From Megaustenia siamemsis (lineage: Eukaryota; Mollusca; Gastropoda; Stylommatophora; Ariophantidae), in assembly GCA_032433765.1 (NCBI GenBank), contig JAVIAB010000059.1, positions 56,517,103 to 56,581,102 of the forward strand: a stretch of 64,000 bases of DNA, written 5' to 3'. The notes under the pieces were generated by a model. The model was not told the DNA's origin and did not search any database. It was given only the letters and a program-made list of their open reading frames with translations. The translations under genes were made by a program, and so were the position numbers. Shown here one piece after another: positions 35,018-47,603 of this stretch (positions are counted from its first letter, which is position 1; each line of letters begins with the position of its first letter).

Positions 35018-37118
35018 CTCCCCTTCACTATTTCTCTTACTCTCTCTCCCTCTCTCTATCCTTCACTATTTCTCTCACTCTCTCTCTCCCTCTCTCTATC
35101 CTTCACTATTTCTCTCACTCTCTCTCCCTCTCTCTATCCTTCACTATATCTCTTACTCTCTCCCTCTCTCTATCCTTCACTATTTCTCTCACTCTCTCTC
35201 CCTCTCTCTATCCTTCACTATATCTCTCTCTCCCTCTCTCTATCCTTCACTATTTCTCGCCCTCTCTCTATCCTTCACTATTTCTCTCACTCTCTTCCTC
35301 TCTCTATCCTTCACTATTTCTCTCACTCTCTCTATCCTTCACTATTTCTCTCCCTCTCTCTATCCTTCACTATTTCTCTCACTCTCTCTATCCTTCACTA
35401 TTTCTCTCACTCTCTCTCTCCCTCTCTCTATCCTTCACTATTTCTCTCCCTCTCTCTATCCTTCACTATTTCTTTCACTCTCTCCCTCTCTCTATCCTTC
35501 ACTATTTCTCTAACTCTCCTCTCCCTCTCTCTATCCTTCACTATTTCTCTCACTCTCTCCCTCTCTCTATCCTTCACTATTTCTCTCACTCTCTCTCTCT
35601 CTCTCTATCCTTCACTATTTCTCTCACTCTCCCTCTCTCTATCCGTCACTATTTCTCTAACTCTCCTCCCCCTCTCTCTATCCTTCACTATTTCTTTCAC
35701 TCTCTCCCTCTCTCTATCCTTCAATATTCCTCTCCCTCTCTCTATCCTTCACTATTTCTCTCACTCTCCCTCTCTCTATCCGTCACTATCTCTCTAACTC
35801 TCCTCTCCCTCTCTCTATCCTTCACTATTTCTTTCACTCTCTCCCTCTCTCTATCCTTCACTATTTCTCTCCCTCTCTCTATCCTTCACTATATCTCTCA
35901 CTCTCTCCCTTTCTCTATCCTTCACTATATCTCTCACTCTCTCCCTTTCTCTATCCTTCACTATATCTCTCACTCTCTCCCTTTCTCTATCCTTCACTAT
36001 TTCTCTCACTCTCTCTCTCCCTCTCTCTATCCTTCAATATTCTCTCCCTCTCTCTATCCTTCACTATTTCTCTCACTCTCCCTCTCTCTATCCGTCACTA
36101 TTTCTCTAACTCTCCTCTCCCTCTCTCTATCCTTCACTATTTCTTTCACTCTCTCCCTCTCTCTATCCTTCACTATTTCTCTCCCTCTATCTATCCTTCA
36201 CTATATCTCTCACTCTCTCCCTTTCTCTATCCTTCACTATATCTCTCACTCTCTCCCTCTCTCTATCCTTCACTATTTCTCTCCCTCTCTCTATCCTTCA
36301 CTATATCTCTCACTCTCTCCCTTTCTCTATCCTTCACTATATCTCTCACTCTCTCACTCTCTCTATCCATCACTATTTCTTTCACTCTCTCCCTCTCTCT
36401 ATCCTTCACTATTTCTCTCCCTCTCTCTATCCTTCACTATATCTCTCACTCTCTCCCTTTCTCTATCCTTCACTATATCTCTTACTCTCTCCCTTTCTCT
36501 ATCCTTCACTATATCTCTCACTCTCTCCCTTTCTCTATCCTTCACTATATCTCTCACTCTCTCCCTTTCTCTATCCTTCACTATATCTCTCACTCTCCCC
36601 CTCTCTCTATCCTTCACTATATCTCTCACTCTCTCCCTTTCTCTATCCTTCACTATATCTCTCACTCTCTCCCTCTCTCTATCCTTCACTATATCTCTCA
36701 CTCTCTCCCTCTCTCTATCCTTCACTATATCTCTCACTCTCTCCCTCACTCTATCCTTCACTATATCTCTCACTCTCTCCCACTCTCTCTATCCTTCACT
36801 ATATCTCTCACTCTCTCCCTTTCTCTATCATTCACTATTTCTCTCACTCTCTCCCTCTCTCCCTCTCTCTCTATCCTTCACTATATCTCTCACTCTCTCC
36901 CTTTCTCTATCCTTCACTATATCTCTCACTCTCTCCCTTTCTCTATCCTTCACTCTTTCGCTCCTAATCTTTCTCTTTCTGCTTTTCTCCCATATCCCTC
37001 TTTTCCTCTCCCTTCCTCTTCCTACCCGGATGTCCCTCCCTCTCTCTCTCACTAACCTCCTTCCCTCTCTACCTCTTTCTCTCCTTCCCTCTCTCCCTCT
37101 TTCTCTCTCTCTCTCTCT
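35018..37118. repeat. Polypyrimidine minisatellite, 2.1 kb
   Basis: Degenerate 25-40-bp units built from tatccttcactatttctctc and actctctccctctctc modules. The plus strand is nearly all C/T apart from the regular CTATCCTTCACTAT block. Open frames on both strands are low-complexity artefacts. The 37000-37118 end is less regular. Confidence 0.95.
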
Positions 37119-37124
37119 CTTCAC

Positions 37125-37405
37125 TGCGTTACGCCACTGGTGCCCTGCTGCTTCTGTTCAAATGTGATTTATTTTCTTTCCAAATAATAACGATGTGGTC
37201 AACCGACTGTGTGCAGCCATATTTTGTAACTAAATAATTATATAATGTTCATTAAGTTATCTCTTTTGTATTTTTCTTTTAAATATTGTTTTCACTATTT
37301 TATCGTTGTTGTGGTTGCTGTTATTGTTGTGGTCGCTGTTGTTGTTGTTGTTATGGATCCAGAATCCTGTGAGTTAACGCTCTTCGGCCCAGTGCCATGT
37401 AATGA
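37125..37405. other. Unassigned stretch with GTT triplets
   Basis: No gene recognised. A GTTGTT-rich tract occurs at 37295-37355. Confidence 0.4.
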
Positions 37406-37409
37406 TATC

Positions 37410-37660
37410 TGCAGATATTTCTGAATTCCCTTGTAGTTTCGTACAACGTCTTCAATTTATAAGGTCATTGAGGATGTAGAGTAGCTCTGCTGTCTATGAG
37501 CTTTGGACAGTCAAACAGGTGATGTTCTACTGTTTCATGTGGGTGTTCACAGAGTGGACATGCTAGAGTTTGGTTTCGTTGCATTCATTGATGTGATGGT
37601 TAAGTGGTACATGACCGGTTCTCGGTCTGTATTTCAACTCTAGTAACAGACTAACCTGTC
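37410..37660 (-). mobile_element. LINE C-terminal fragment (Cys-box type)
   Basis: The minus strand reads CPLCEHPHETVEHHLFDCPK, the CxxC...H...C box found downstream of RNase H in several LINE clades. Broken frames flank it. It is related in kind, not clearly in family, to LINE-f. Confidence 0.72.
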
Positions 37661-37661
37661 T

Positions 37662-37835
37662 AGTCTGGCCAAGCAAGTAGAGATCGAAGAGGGAAGACAA
37701 CCCGGTACTCATAAACGTCGGGCTGAAGTCGGATGATGTGGGCCGAAAGACGCAAATATCACAGTTATACTGCAAACCACAACAACACGCAGACAGACAC
37801 ACCCACTTAACGTCCTTTTAAGGGCGGATGATGAA
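37662..37835. repeat. Single copy of the 9300-type 74-bp unit and flank
   Basis: Matches the 9300-9760 array unit once (agggaagacaacccggtac, cgtcgggctgaagtcgg) and the same downstream flank, pointing to a dispersed element as the source of that array. Confidence 0.65.
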
Positions 37836-38079
37836 AAGGAATTATATAGTCTACTAGAATACTCTGGAATACTTTAGTCATTGGGCGAACTCAAGCAAGC
37901 AAGCAAAATTCCTAATAATTGTTTTCAACTAATTGAACAATAACCCAAACAAATAATCAGTGACAGCAAATCATCTTCAGTTCCACGAGGAGCACAGGTC
38001 CATAATAAATAACTTCATTTATTCTGTCACCGCGCTACTAATGCTAAATGTTTGCCTCACGCCCAAACTTAAAAGGCTC

Positions 38080-38335
38080 TTTATATTTTTTCTTTTGCGT
38101 TCGCCAGCTTTCACATCATACTTCGCTGGCAGTCGTGTGCACAGGGGTCCCTCGCCGCACAGGTAGATAACTCCGTCTTCGGATGTACTGTACTGCGTAT
38201 CTGACGTTTCAAGCCGGGCCTCATTGCTGAGACAAGGAGTTGTTGCCGCAGAGAAACAGCACAAATAGAAAACCCAACTGATCCAGTCGGGATTTGAACT
38301 CACAACATCTCTGTCTCGAGACCAACCAGTCCCTC
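38080..38335 (-). mobile_element. SINE-3 copy
   Basis: Same element as 25620-25860 and 41050-41275 (gataactccgtcttcgg, caagccgggcctcattgctg, gatttgaactcacaac). The minus strand has the B-box-like GTTGTGAGTTCAAATCC. Confidence 0.68.
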
Positions 38336-38462
38336 CATTAAAAGGTTGAAATCCTAATGGTGAGATCGATTGTTCATCTTTCGCCAGTGATTTCTCACAG
38401 CTAAGGTGTAAGAATTGATCGCTTTATGTTACCTGGTAATATAAAGTAAAAAACAAAGTAAA

Positions 38463-39236
38463 GAGCCCCCGTCACGCCAAGTGGTGTATAGGGAATATGG
38501 TGTTAGTGACCCGTCACGCCAAGTGGCGTATAGGGAATATGGTGTTAGTGACCCGTCACGCCAAGTGGTGTATAGGGAATATGGTGTTAGTGACCCGTCA
38601 CGCCAAGTGGTGTATAGGGAATATGGTGTTAGTGACCCGTCACGCCAAGTGGCGTATAGGGAATATGGTGTTAGTGACCCGTCACGCCAAGTGGCGTATA
38701 GGGAATATGGTGTTAGTGACCCGTCACGCCAAGTGGCGTATAGGGAATATGGTGTTAGTGACCCGTCACGCCAAGTGGCGTATAGGGAATATGGTGTTAG
38801 TGACCCGTCACGCCAAGTGGCGTATAGGGAATATGGTGTTAGTGACCCGTCACGCCAAGTGGCGTATAGGGAATATGGTGTTAGTGACCCGTCACGCCAA
38901 GTGGCGTATAGGGAATATGGTGTTAGTGACCCGTCACGCCAAGTGGCGTATAGGGAATATGGTGTTAGTGACCCGTCACGCCAAGTGGCGTATAGGGAAT
39001 ATGGTGTTAGTGACCCGTCACGCCAAGTGGCGTATAGGGAATATGGTGTTAGTGACCCGTCACGCCAAGTGGCGTATAGGGAATATGGTGTTAGTGCCAT
39101 ACATTTTACAGACCTTCAGCATATGATTTTTGGGGTAATGTGGTCGGTATTACGCCCGTGCCGCTTTTTCTACCCAGAAAAATCCAGTACCCATTTAAGG
39201 CTGGGTGAACCCGGAAGATCGGTGGCTTGACTAGCT
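38463..39236 (-). mobile_element. SINE-1 with internal 42-bp expansion
   Basis: The tail-proximal 42 bp of SINE-1 has been amplified to 15 tandem units (next feature). It is followed by the normal SINE-1 body (gatttttggggtaatgtggt, ggctgggtgaacccgga) to 39236. The tRNA head is missing here, except that gagctatcgcggctccc reappears at 39396-39412 after a LINE-a tail, so the SINE appears split by that insertion. Confidence 0.85.
38471..39100. repeat. 42-bp array, 15 units, derived from SINE-1 tail
   Basis: Units gtcacgccaagtggcgtata, gggaatatggtgttagtgac plus cc, at exact 42-bp spacing from 38471 to 39059. The same 42 bp occurs once in the other SINE-1 copies. Each unit contains the palindrome CGCCAAGTGGCG-like core. 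The three long open frames are artefacts. Confidence 0.97.
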
Positions 39237-39393
39237 GTCATTGTAAAAAAGTATTATTATGGAAACAGAGCCATAGATTTTAGAAGCAGTGATCTCTGCA
39301 ATATGTGCCATTTTGGCACGTAAGGTTTCTGTTTTTGAGATTGTGGTTCTGCCCTATGTGCCGTCTTCGGCTCGAAAGGACAATAGATAGAAA
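39237..39393 (+). mobile_element. LINE-a 3' terminal fragment splitting SINE-1
   Basis: It contains CTGCCCTATGTGCCGTCTTC and CGGCTCGAAAGGACAATAGATAG-type sequence, the LINE-a 3' end. It lies between the SINE-1 body and its tRNA-head end. Confidence 0.7.
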
Positions 39394-40685
39394 CCTGAGC
39401 TATCGCGGCTCCCACCCGGTTATATGCCATTCTTTTTTTGTGCGTCCGAAGGTTAACATCCTATTTGGTTTGTCTTTGACAGGGCATTCACTGAATGTGA
39501 TTGTGTTGTGACGTGTTTTACAACAAAGAAGTAATATCTCTGTATGTTGACCTGACAGATCCGTTTCTGTACGGGGTTGTTTTCTCTCTTGGATCCATAC
39601 TCGCTTGGCCAGATTAATTAGTTTCCTTTCTGAGACACCGCGATTTTTTTTTTGGGAGGAGGGGGGGGGGAGGGGTGGGATCTTGGTCAGTTTATGCTCA
39701 CTGATCTTATGAGTTGATGACTACTTTCAATCCAGACGCTGCTAGTAACTTTGTCCCGTTAATATATCAATCTAATTCTCTTCTTTAATTCTCTTCTCTA
39801 GTTCTTTTTTCTAATTCTCTTCTCTAATTCTTTTCTCTAATTCTCTTCTCTAATTATTTTTTCAAATTATTTTCTCTAATTCTTTTCTCTACTTCTCTTC
39901 TCTAATTCTCTTCTCTAATTCTCTTCTCTAATTTTCTTCTCTACTTCTCTTCTCTAATTCTCTTCTCTAATTCTCTTCTCTAACTCTTTTTTCCTCTTCT
40001 TTCTTGTGTTTTAACATCCTGAACTACACCTGTATTATTCTTCCCAGTTAACTTTCTTAGACTTGACATAACAACACTGAAGACAAATTCGTGCTGGGTC
40101 ATCTCCCTTGAGGTGATGAAATGTGTGCATAGTGGTGGTTCAAGGCTGGTAGTGACACTACCAACACGCCTTTGCGATTGGTCATTCCAAAATGGAGGAC
40201 GATATTTTCCAACTATCACAATCTGAATATATCATCCTTCATTGATCACACAGTTGTCTGTTCTTAGCAGATCGTTACATTAAAAAAAATACTCTTCTGA
40301 AACAATCAATGTATCCAGAATGAAAGAGCGGAAAGGTTGGCTAGCTGCGCTGTTGTTGAGGACGGTCAACCAATGAATCGGGCGCACATCATTAATTCCC
40401 TCCGAGATGTGGGAAGATAACAGGACTTCGACAACCATGAGTCCACGTCATTCCTTCGGATGAAAAAGATGGGAGTTAAGATGGGCACAGTCAGAAACGA
40501 GAAACTTTGTGGGCGTATAAGATTTATAAACCAACACAGAACTAGAGTCGTCAGTCGCTGGACACTGCGGGACTTGCTGAGGAGGGGATCTGAGCACCTA
40601 TGGACATGTTCGGAGTGCAATGATGATGACCCACAAATAACTCAATCTCTCACTTTCTCCATGTTTAAGGTTTCTCTATTTTGAA
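39394..40685. other. Unassigned stretch with G-run and TTCTCTAA tract
   Basis: No gene recognised. It holds a G-rich run at 39653-39680 and, at 39775-39995, a degenerate tandem tract of taattctcttctc units (13 bp). Frames at 40366-40684 lack a recognisable domain. Confidence 0.45.
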
Positions 40686-40689
40686 ACCA

Positions 40690-40965
40690 TATTCGTCTTG
40701 GTCTGTCCCAATCTCTTCTTTCTGTTTTTCACTGATGACTTCCCCTATTGTTTGTTCAAGTTCACTGTGTCTAGTTACGTGGCCACAATATTTTAATTTT
40801 CTCTTAAGTTGATATTTATATGCCAGTTCTTTTCAAATTTTAGGTTTTTTCCTAATTTCTTCATTACCCTTCTTTTTCATTATCAAAGGTATTCTAATAA
40901 TGTTCTTTTTCCTGTAAAATGTTGTTTCTTCATTCAACCTTATCAGTACACAATCTGTCTGCTTG
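40690..40965 (-). mobile_element. Antisense LINE 3' fragment
   Basis: Minus strand has the basic LINE C-terminal wording (KLKYCGHVTRHSELE-like, then DRPR). It is decayed and the family is unclear. Confidence 0.5.
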
Positions 40966-41049
40966 TTCAAGCACTATAGTTGGGCTGACGAGCAGAAGTT
41001 GGTATCAGCGCAGCAACAAATTCTGTAATGATCAATAAGTATATTGTTG

Positions 41050-41275
41050 TTGTTGCGTTCGCCAGCTTTCAACTCTGACGAAGTCCCTAGAGACTAGGAA
41101 CTGAGTTTTGCGTGTTAATCCATTTTTCCCAGGCAGCCGCGTGCACAGGGGTCCGTCGCCGCACAGGCAGATAACTCCGACTTCGGAGGTACTCATGTTT
41201 TTTTTTCCGTCGATGAGTAACTGACGTTTCAAGCCGGGCCTCGCTGCTGAGACCAGGGGTGGTTGTCGCAGAGAG
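41050..41275 (-). mobile_element. SINE-3 copy, truncated at the head
   Basis: Shares gttcgccagctttcaactct, gactaggaactga, cgccgcacaggcagataact and caagccgggcctcgctgctg with 25440-25860 and 38080-38335. Confidence 0.68.
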
Positions 41276-41985
41276 TATATGAGCAGAACACTATTGTAGT
41301 GCTACCCTTGTTTATTTCTGCTTCATAGTTTCCTTTGTTGTTTCATTAATTTTACTTATATTAGTCAAAAGCCTATTTTTTCAGCCGGAACGGTCGAGAA
41401 CGCGACTCCGATAACCTGTTAGGAATTTACCGGACTCGAGATACCTAATTCTTAGGGAAATTACATTGACGTCAGTTGACAATGTAAAATTCATGACGTT
41501 GTCATTGATGGCACAGATGTTACGACACCAGAGTTTCAAAGACTGGTAATACTACCATGTTTGCGTTTCATGGCATGGAGAGTTCCGGTAAACTTTTGTG
41601 TAAACAAAACAAAAATTCCTGCTAATGAGAATATGCGACAGTTAACATGGTTAATTGTTTAATAACTTATGATTTTAATACAATTTTCAGATAAATTCAC
41701 CGGAGTCACCGACATTTTATGAGTTTGGGCTAGAGTGAAGTTTAACAAAGGCGAAGACTATACGGCAACAGTGTGATCTGGACGACGTCGTTACCATAGA
41801 GATCAGGACTATTTGTACGGATACGGAGTGTGACGGTAGTATTCTCCGGAAACTTGGATATGGGTGTTGGGATAAGTTCTCACGATATGGAGCAGGCAGC
41901 GAGGAGGAGATCCAAGACAATAGATGATGGGTTGGAGGCGGAACGAGTGAAGGAGGCGAGGACGGTACGAGTACTGATGTTGGGT
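41276..41985. other. Unassigned stretch
   Basis: No gene recognised. Frames 41717-41920 (minus) and 41830-42036 (plus) overlap antisense to each other and have no known domain. Confidence 0.4.
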
Positions 41986-42330
41986 GAGTTGCTTGTTGTG
42001 TGGGTTGTGATTATAGATGAGTTGTTTCTTATGTGAGTTATGATTATAGATGAGTTGTTTCTTATGTGGGTTGTGATTATAGATGAGTTGTTTTTTATGT
42101 GGGTTGAGATTTTCGATGAGTTGTTTCTTATGTGGGTTGAGATTATAGATGAGTTATACAGGATGATTTAATTTATTATTTCTGGAATAGTAAAAGGTGT
42201 GATTACAGGTGAGTTCTGTGAATTGTTTTAATTCATGATTTATGATATAGTAAAAGGTGTGATTACAGGTTAGTTCTGTGGATTATTTTAATTTATGATA
42301 CAGTAAAAAGTGTGATTACGCGTTGACGTG
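41986..42330. repeat. Degenerate 33-bp tandem repeats
   Basis: Four to five units of gtgggttgtgattatagatg plus agttgtttctta, followed by three longer diverged units (gtaaaaggtgtgattacagg). Confidence 0.85.
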
Positions 42331-42500
42331 TTGTGTCGCTAATGACCCTGGAAATTTTCACCTTTAGGCCCGACACATCCGTCTTTGGCATAATGTTTTG
42401 ATTCATGTTTTATGATATTGAAATAGTTGTAATGTTGGGTATGCCGAACAAGCTGAAGTAGATAGTGAGCTGTAATATTCATGTTGTCAATAATTGTATG

Positions 42501-43768
<1,268 letters not shown>

Positions 43769-43856
43769 AGATCATTACAAAGTGCCATACCATATTTCTC
43801 AGCCTAAGGACAAGCGATTCGTGTCAACCTATTGGAATAGGGACCATCATCATCAT
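43769..43856. repeat. 88-bp dispersed repeat, copy 1
   Basis: Reverse-complement homologue of 58654-58749, sharing the 20-mer ctaaggacaagcgattcgtg. It sits inside the microsatellite. Confidence 0.82.
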
Positions 43857-44068
43857 ATCTGTCTGTCCGTTCGTCCTTACGCCTGACTGTATGTCTGTCT
43901 ATTTTCCTTTCGAGACGAACGGCATATATGGCAGAAATTCTAGACTCTTGTGTCCGAAAAAGTATCAGCTGTCAGATCTTGCACAGGACCCGCATTGTTT
44001 CTCGCCCCATGACTCTATTCTGGGCTAGTTGCTCAATCTCGACGAGGGAGCTAATGCCTGCTGTTGTT
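43857..44068 (-). mobile_element. LINE-a 3' end fragment
   Basis: The minus strand ends GTCTCGAAAGGAAAATAGACAG before GACA units, matching the LINE-a 3' end. Inward, GCCTGCTGTTGTTGCC and the following sequence match the antisense C-terminal region (compare 2560-2640). Confidence 0.72.
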
Positions 44069-44070
44069 GC

Positions 44071-44073
<3 letters not shown>

Positions 44074-44153
<80 letters not shown>

Positions 44154-44160
44154 AAGAAAG
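44074..44160. repeat. (TA)n(GA)n compound microsatellite
   Basis: TA repeats to 44101, then GA repeats to about 44150. Confidence 0.97.
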
Positions 44161-44890
44161 TGAGCAGAGAAAAGTAAAGAAAAGGCGTTGAAAATAAATT
44201 CAAAAGGAAAATATTTCAGATGAAACAACGGGTTTCCTTCTTCATGAAAGTGGGTGTAGATATGGAGAATGAGTGAATCGGTAGATAAATATGCCATCCG
44301 ACACTAAAAGGATATTTTAATTGTCTGTTAAACTGACACCTTGTAGGAAGGATTGGGACAATGAGACAACTTTATACACAAGTGCTCAGAAATTATGGAT
44401 ACTCGTGGTACTAGTGGTTCATTAGGAAGAACTCTAGAAGACGACACAGTTTGTTCAAGAACAGTCTTCCATACACTGGGAATGACACTTGATAAGACCA
44501 TATTTTTCTATATTTAGCATCATTATACAGTTGATTAGACTTTCAGTACGGCAGGGTTTAGTCATAGAAATGTATCGGTAGCCATCTTGGAATTCAGATA
44601 TCGAGTATTAAAATTGCGGAAGCGGAATTGAAAGATGGCCGGAGAAGAAGTGAAAAATAGGGAAAAATAGGGATATATGAAAAAAAAATGAAAATTAATA
44701 GGCAGGAGAAGAGAGTCGTGTAAAATAATGAGGGATTTAATTACTTTTAATTGCTGTAAAATTACAGTGTGAATAATAACAGAATATAAGAGATTGTAGA
44801 TATAATGTTTTTGTGAGCGTAATATAATATTGTTTCTTAGAAATTAATTAGGACATTATTTCAATCAGTTAGACTAAAATAATTCCCAGA
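44161..44890. other. Unassigned AT-rich stretch
   Basis: No gene or repeat recognised over about 730 bp. Confidence 0.4.
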
Positions 44891-44894
44891 TTTT

Positions 44895-45025
44895 TCTAGG
44901 AAGTAAAAGCGGCCTGACGTGATACTGACCACATCAACCAAAAATGTGCCGTGGCCATAGAAAAATATGGTCACTGATACCATATTCCCCATACGCCTAG
45001 CAAGGTGTGGAGGGAAACGTTATTT
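44895..45025 (+). mobile_element. SINE-1 tail fragment, opposite orientation
   Basis: The plus strand here reads the sequence that is on the minus strand in the other copies (gcggcctgacgtgatactga, ccacatcaaccaaaaatgtg, gataccatattccccatacg). The tRNA head is absent. Confidence 0.75.
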
Positions 45026-45054
45026 TTAGACTAAACAAGTATCCTTTTCTAGTA

Positions 45055-46872
45055 TATGATGATGATGTATTGATATGATAGTGATGTGTTGATAGGATGA
45101 TAGTGATGTGTTGATATGATGATAGTGATGTGTTGATAGGATGATAGTGATGTGTTGATATGATGATAGTGATGTGTTGATATGATGATAGTGATGTGTT
45201 GATAGGATGATAGTGATGTGTTGATATGATGATAGTGATGTGTTGATATGATGATAGTGATGTGTTGATAGAATGATAGTGATGTGTTGATAGGATGATA
45301 GTGATGTGTTGATAGGATGATAGTGATGTGTTGATATGATGAAAGAGATGTGTTGATAGGATGATAGTGATGTGTTGATATGATGATAGTGATGTGTTGA
45401 TAGGATGATAGTGATGTGTTGATATGATGATAGTGATGTGTTGATAGGATGATAGTGATGTGTTGATAGGATGATAGTGATGTGTTGATAGGATGATAGT
45501 GATGTGTTGATATGATGATAGTGATGTGTTGATAGGATTATAGTGATGTGTTGATATGATGATAGTCATGTGTTGATAGGATGATAGTGATGTGTTAATA
45601 GAATTATAGTGATGTGTTGATAGGATGATAGTGATGTGTTGATATGATGATAGTGATGTGTTGATATGATGATAGTGATGTGTTGATATGATGATAGTGA
45701 TGTGTTGATAGAATGATAGTGATGTGTTGATAGGATGATAGTGATGTGTTGATAGGATGATAGTGATGTGTTGATATGATGAAAGAGATGTGTTGATAGG
45801 ATGATAGTGATGTGTTGATATGATGATAGTGATGTGTTGATAGGATGATAGTGATGTGTTGATATGATGATAGTGATGTGTTGATAGGATGATAGTGATG
45901 TGTTGATATGATGATAGTGATGTGTTGATAGGATGATAGTGATGTGTTGATATGATGATAGTGATGTGTTGATATGATGATAGTGATGTGTTGATAGGAT
46001 GATAGTAATGTGTTGATATGATGATAGTGATGTGTTGATAGGATGATAGTGATGTGTTGATAAGATGATAGTGATGTGTTGATAGGATGATAGTAATGTG
46101 TTGATATGATGATAGTGATGTGTTGATATGACGAAAGTGATGTGTTGATAGGATGATAGTGATGTGTTGATAAGATGATAGTGATGTGTTGATATGATGA
46201 AAGAGATGTGTTGATAGGATGATAGTGATGTGTTGATATGATGATAGTGATGTGTTGATATGATGATAGTGATGTGTTGATAGGATGATAGTGATGTGTT
46301 GATATGATGATAGTGATGTGTTGATATGATGATAGTGATGTGTTGATAGAATGATAGTGATGTGTTGATAGGATGATAGTGATGTGTTGATATGATGATA
46401 GTGATGTGTTGATAGGATGATAGTGATGTGTTGATATGATGATAGTGATGTGTTGATAGGATTATAGTGATGTGTTGATATGATGATAGTCATGTGTTGA
46501 TAGGATGATAGTGATGTGTTAATAGAATTATAGTGATGTGTTGATAGGATGATAGTGAAGTGTTGAACTGATGATAGTGATGTGTTGATAGGATGATAGT
46601 AATGTGTTGATATTATGATAGTCATGTGTTGATAGGATGATAGTGATGTGTTCATATGATGATAGTGATGTGTTGATATGATGATAGTGATGATAGTGAT
46701 GTGTTATATGATGACAGTGATGTGTTGATTTGATGATAGTGATGTGTTGATATGATGACAGTGATGTGTTCATATGATAGCGATGTTTTGATATGATGAT
46801 AGTGATATGTTGATATGATGACAGTGATGTGTTCATATGATAGCGATGTGTTGATATAATGATAGTGATGTG
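45055..46872. repeat. 22-bp satellite with higher-order structure, about 83 units
   Basis: 22-bp units (gatagtgatgtgttgatatg plus at, with taggat and tagaat variants). Marker variants recur at multiples of 22 bp: gaaagagatg at 45341, 45781 and 46199 (440 and 418 bp apart), and gtcatg at 45565 and 46489 (924 bp). The array therefore grew by duplication of roughly 20-unit and larger blocks. The 552-codon minus-strand frame is an artefact of stop-free units. Confidence 0.96.
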
Positions 46873-46885
46873 TTGATATGATAGT
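46873..46885 (+). repeat. TSD of SINE-1, left (TTGATATGATAGT)
   Basis: 13-bp match to 47135-47147. The sequence is a satellite unit, so identity is also expected from the array, but the phase fits a duplication. Confidence 0.75.
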
Positions 46886-47134
46886 AAAAAAAAGAAAAGT
46901 AAAGTACCCCCGTCATGCCAAGTAGCGTATAGGGAATATGGTTTCAGTGATCGTAAACTTTACAGACCTTCAGCACATGATTTTTGGGATAATGTGGTCG
47001 CTATTAAGCCCGTGCCGTTTTACTTTCCGGTACCCATTTAAGGCTGGGTGAACCCGGAAGCTGTCGGTTTGGATCGAACCCTACCTCTTGTCCTTTGTAG
47101 TCCAGTTCACTAACCACCGAGCTATCACGGTTCC
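46886..47134 (-). mobile_element. SINE-1, full-length copy inside the 22-bp satellite
   Basis: Minus strand starts GGAACCGTGATAGCTCGGTGG with A box and GGTTCGATCC B box, and ends in the tail CTTTTCTTTTTTTT. 249 bp, flanked by the TSD. The satellite continues at 47135-47207, so the SINE landed in a pre-existing array. Confidence 0.88.
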
Positions 47135-47207
47135 TTGATATGATAGTGACGTGTTGATATGAAGATAGTGATGTGTTCGTATGATGACATTGACGTTATG
47201 ATATGAT
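47135..47207. repeat. 22-bp satellite resumed
   Basis: Degenerate units of the same array continue to the edge of the palindromic element. The first 13 bp are the right TSD of SINE-1. Confidence 0.8.
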
Positions 47208-47213
47208 GATGCT
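47208..47213 (+). repeat. TSD of palindromic element, left (GATGCT)
   Basis: Exact 6-bp match to 58648-58653, immediately outside terminus AGTAGTATAG. A 6-bp TSD is characteristic of Polintons/Mavericks. Confidence 0.85.
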
Positions 47214-47314
47214 AGTAGTATAGATTGGCATTTGGGATGCGTAAATGTCCTTTGAAGGTACATAAATCCTTATATAAATAGTCTACCTGCAGATCGAGGC
47301 ACATTTTTTGGTGC
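47214..47314 (+). repeat. Outer terminus, left arm
   Basis: Inverted counterpart of 58546-58647. It contains an imperfect hairpin (atgtcctttgaaggtacat) that is perfect in the right arm (atgtgccttcaaaggcacat), then a TATATAAATAG-like segment and gatcgaggcac. Confidence 0.8.
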
Positions 47315-47389
47315 CGTTTTTCCTTATATGAGATTCTACCGTTTTTCCTTATATGAGAGTCTACCGTTTTTCCTTATATGAGAGTCTAC
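47315..47389. repeat. 25-bp subterminal repeat x3, left arm
   Basis: Three units of cgtttttccttatatgagag plus tctac, the inverse of 58471-58545. Subterminal direct repeats are common binding sites for transposition or replication proteins, but no such role is shown here. Confidence 0.92.
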
Positions 47390-47603
47390 CCGCCCATTTT
47401 TTGTTCCGGTCGTGGTGACCTCTCGTTGACCTCTCGTGGCGGTGGTGGTGGTGTTGTGGTGACCTCCCGCGGTGGTGGTGAAGGGTCGGTGGTGGTATCA
47501 TAACTTTCACATTCTTTGTACTTTCAATGGTTCCGTAACTTTCATAAATCTATTCTTTCTTTATACTCTCAGGCAATAAAAAACACTGACAAGTTTATTT
47601 ATT

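Noticed and set aside
38429..39230. Three overlapping repeat-protein frames
   Set aside because: 42-bp SINE-derived minisatellite.
44997..46655. 552-codon minus-strand frame
   Set aside because: 22-bp satellite whose units contain no stop in three phases; protein repeats every 22 residues as expected from 66 bp.
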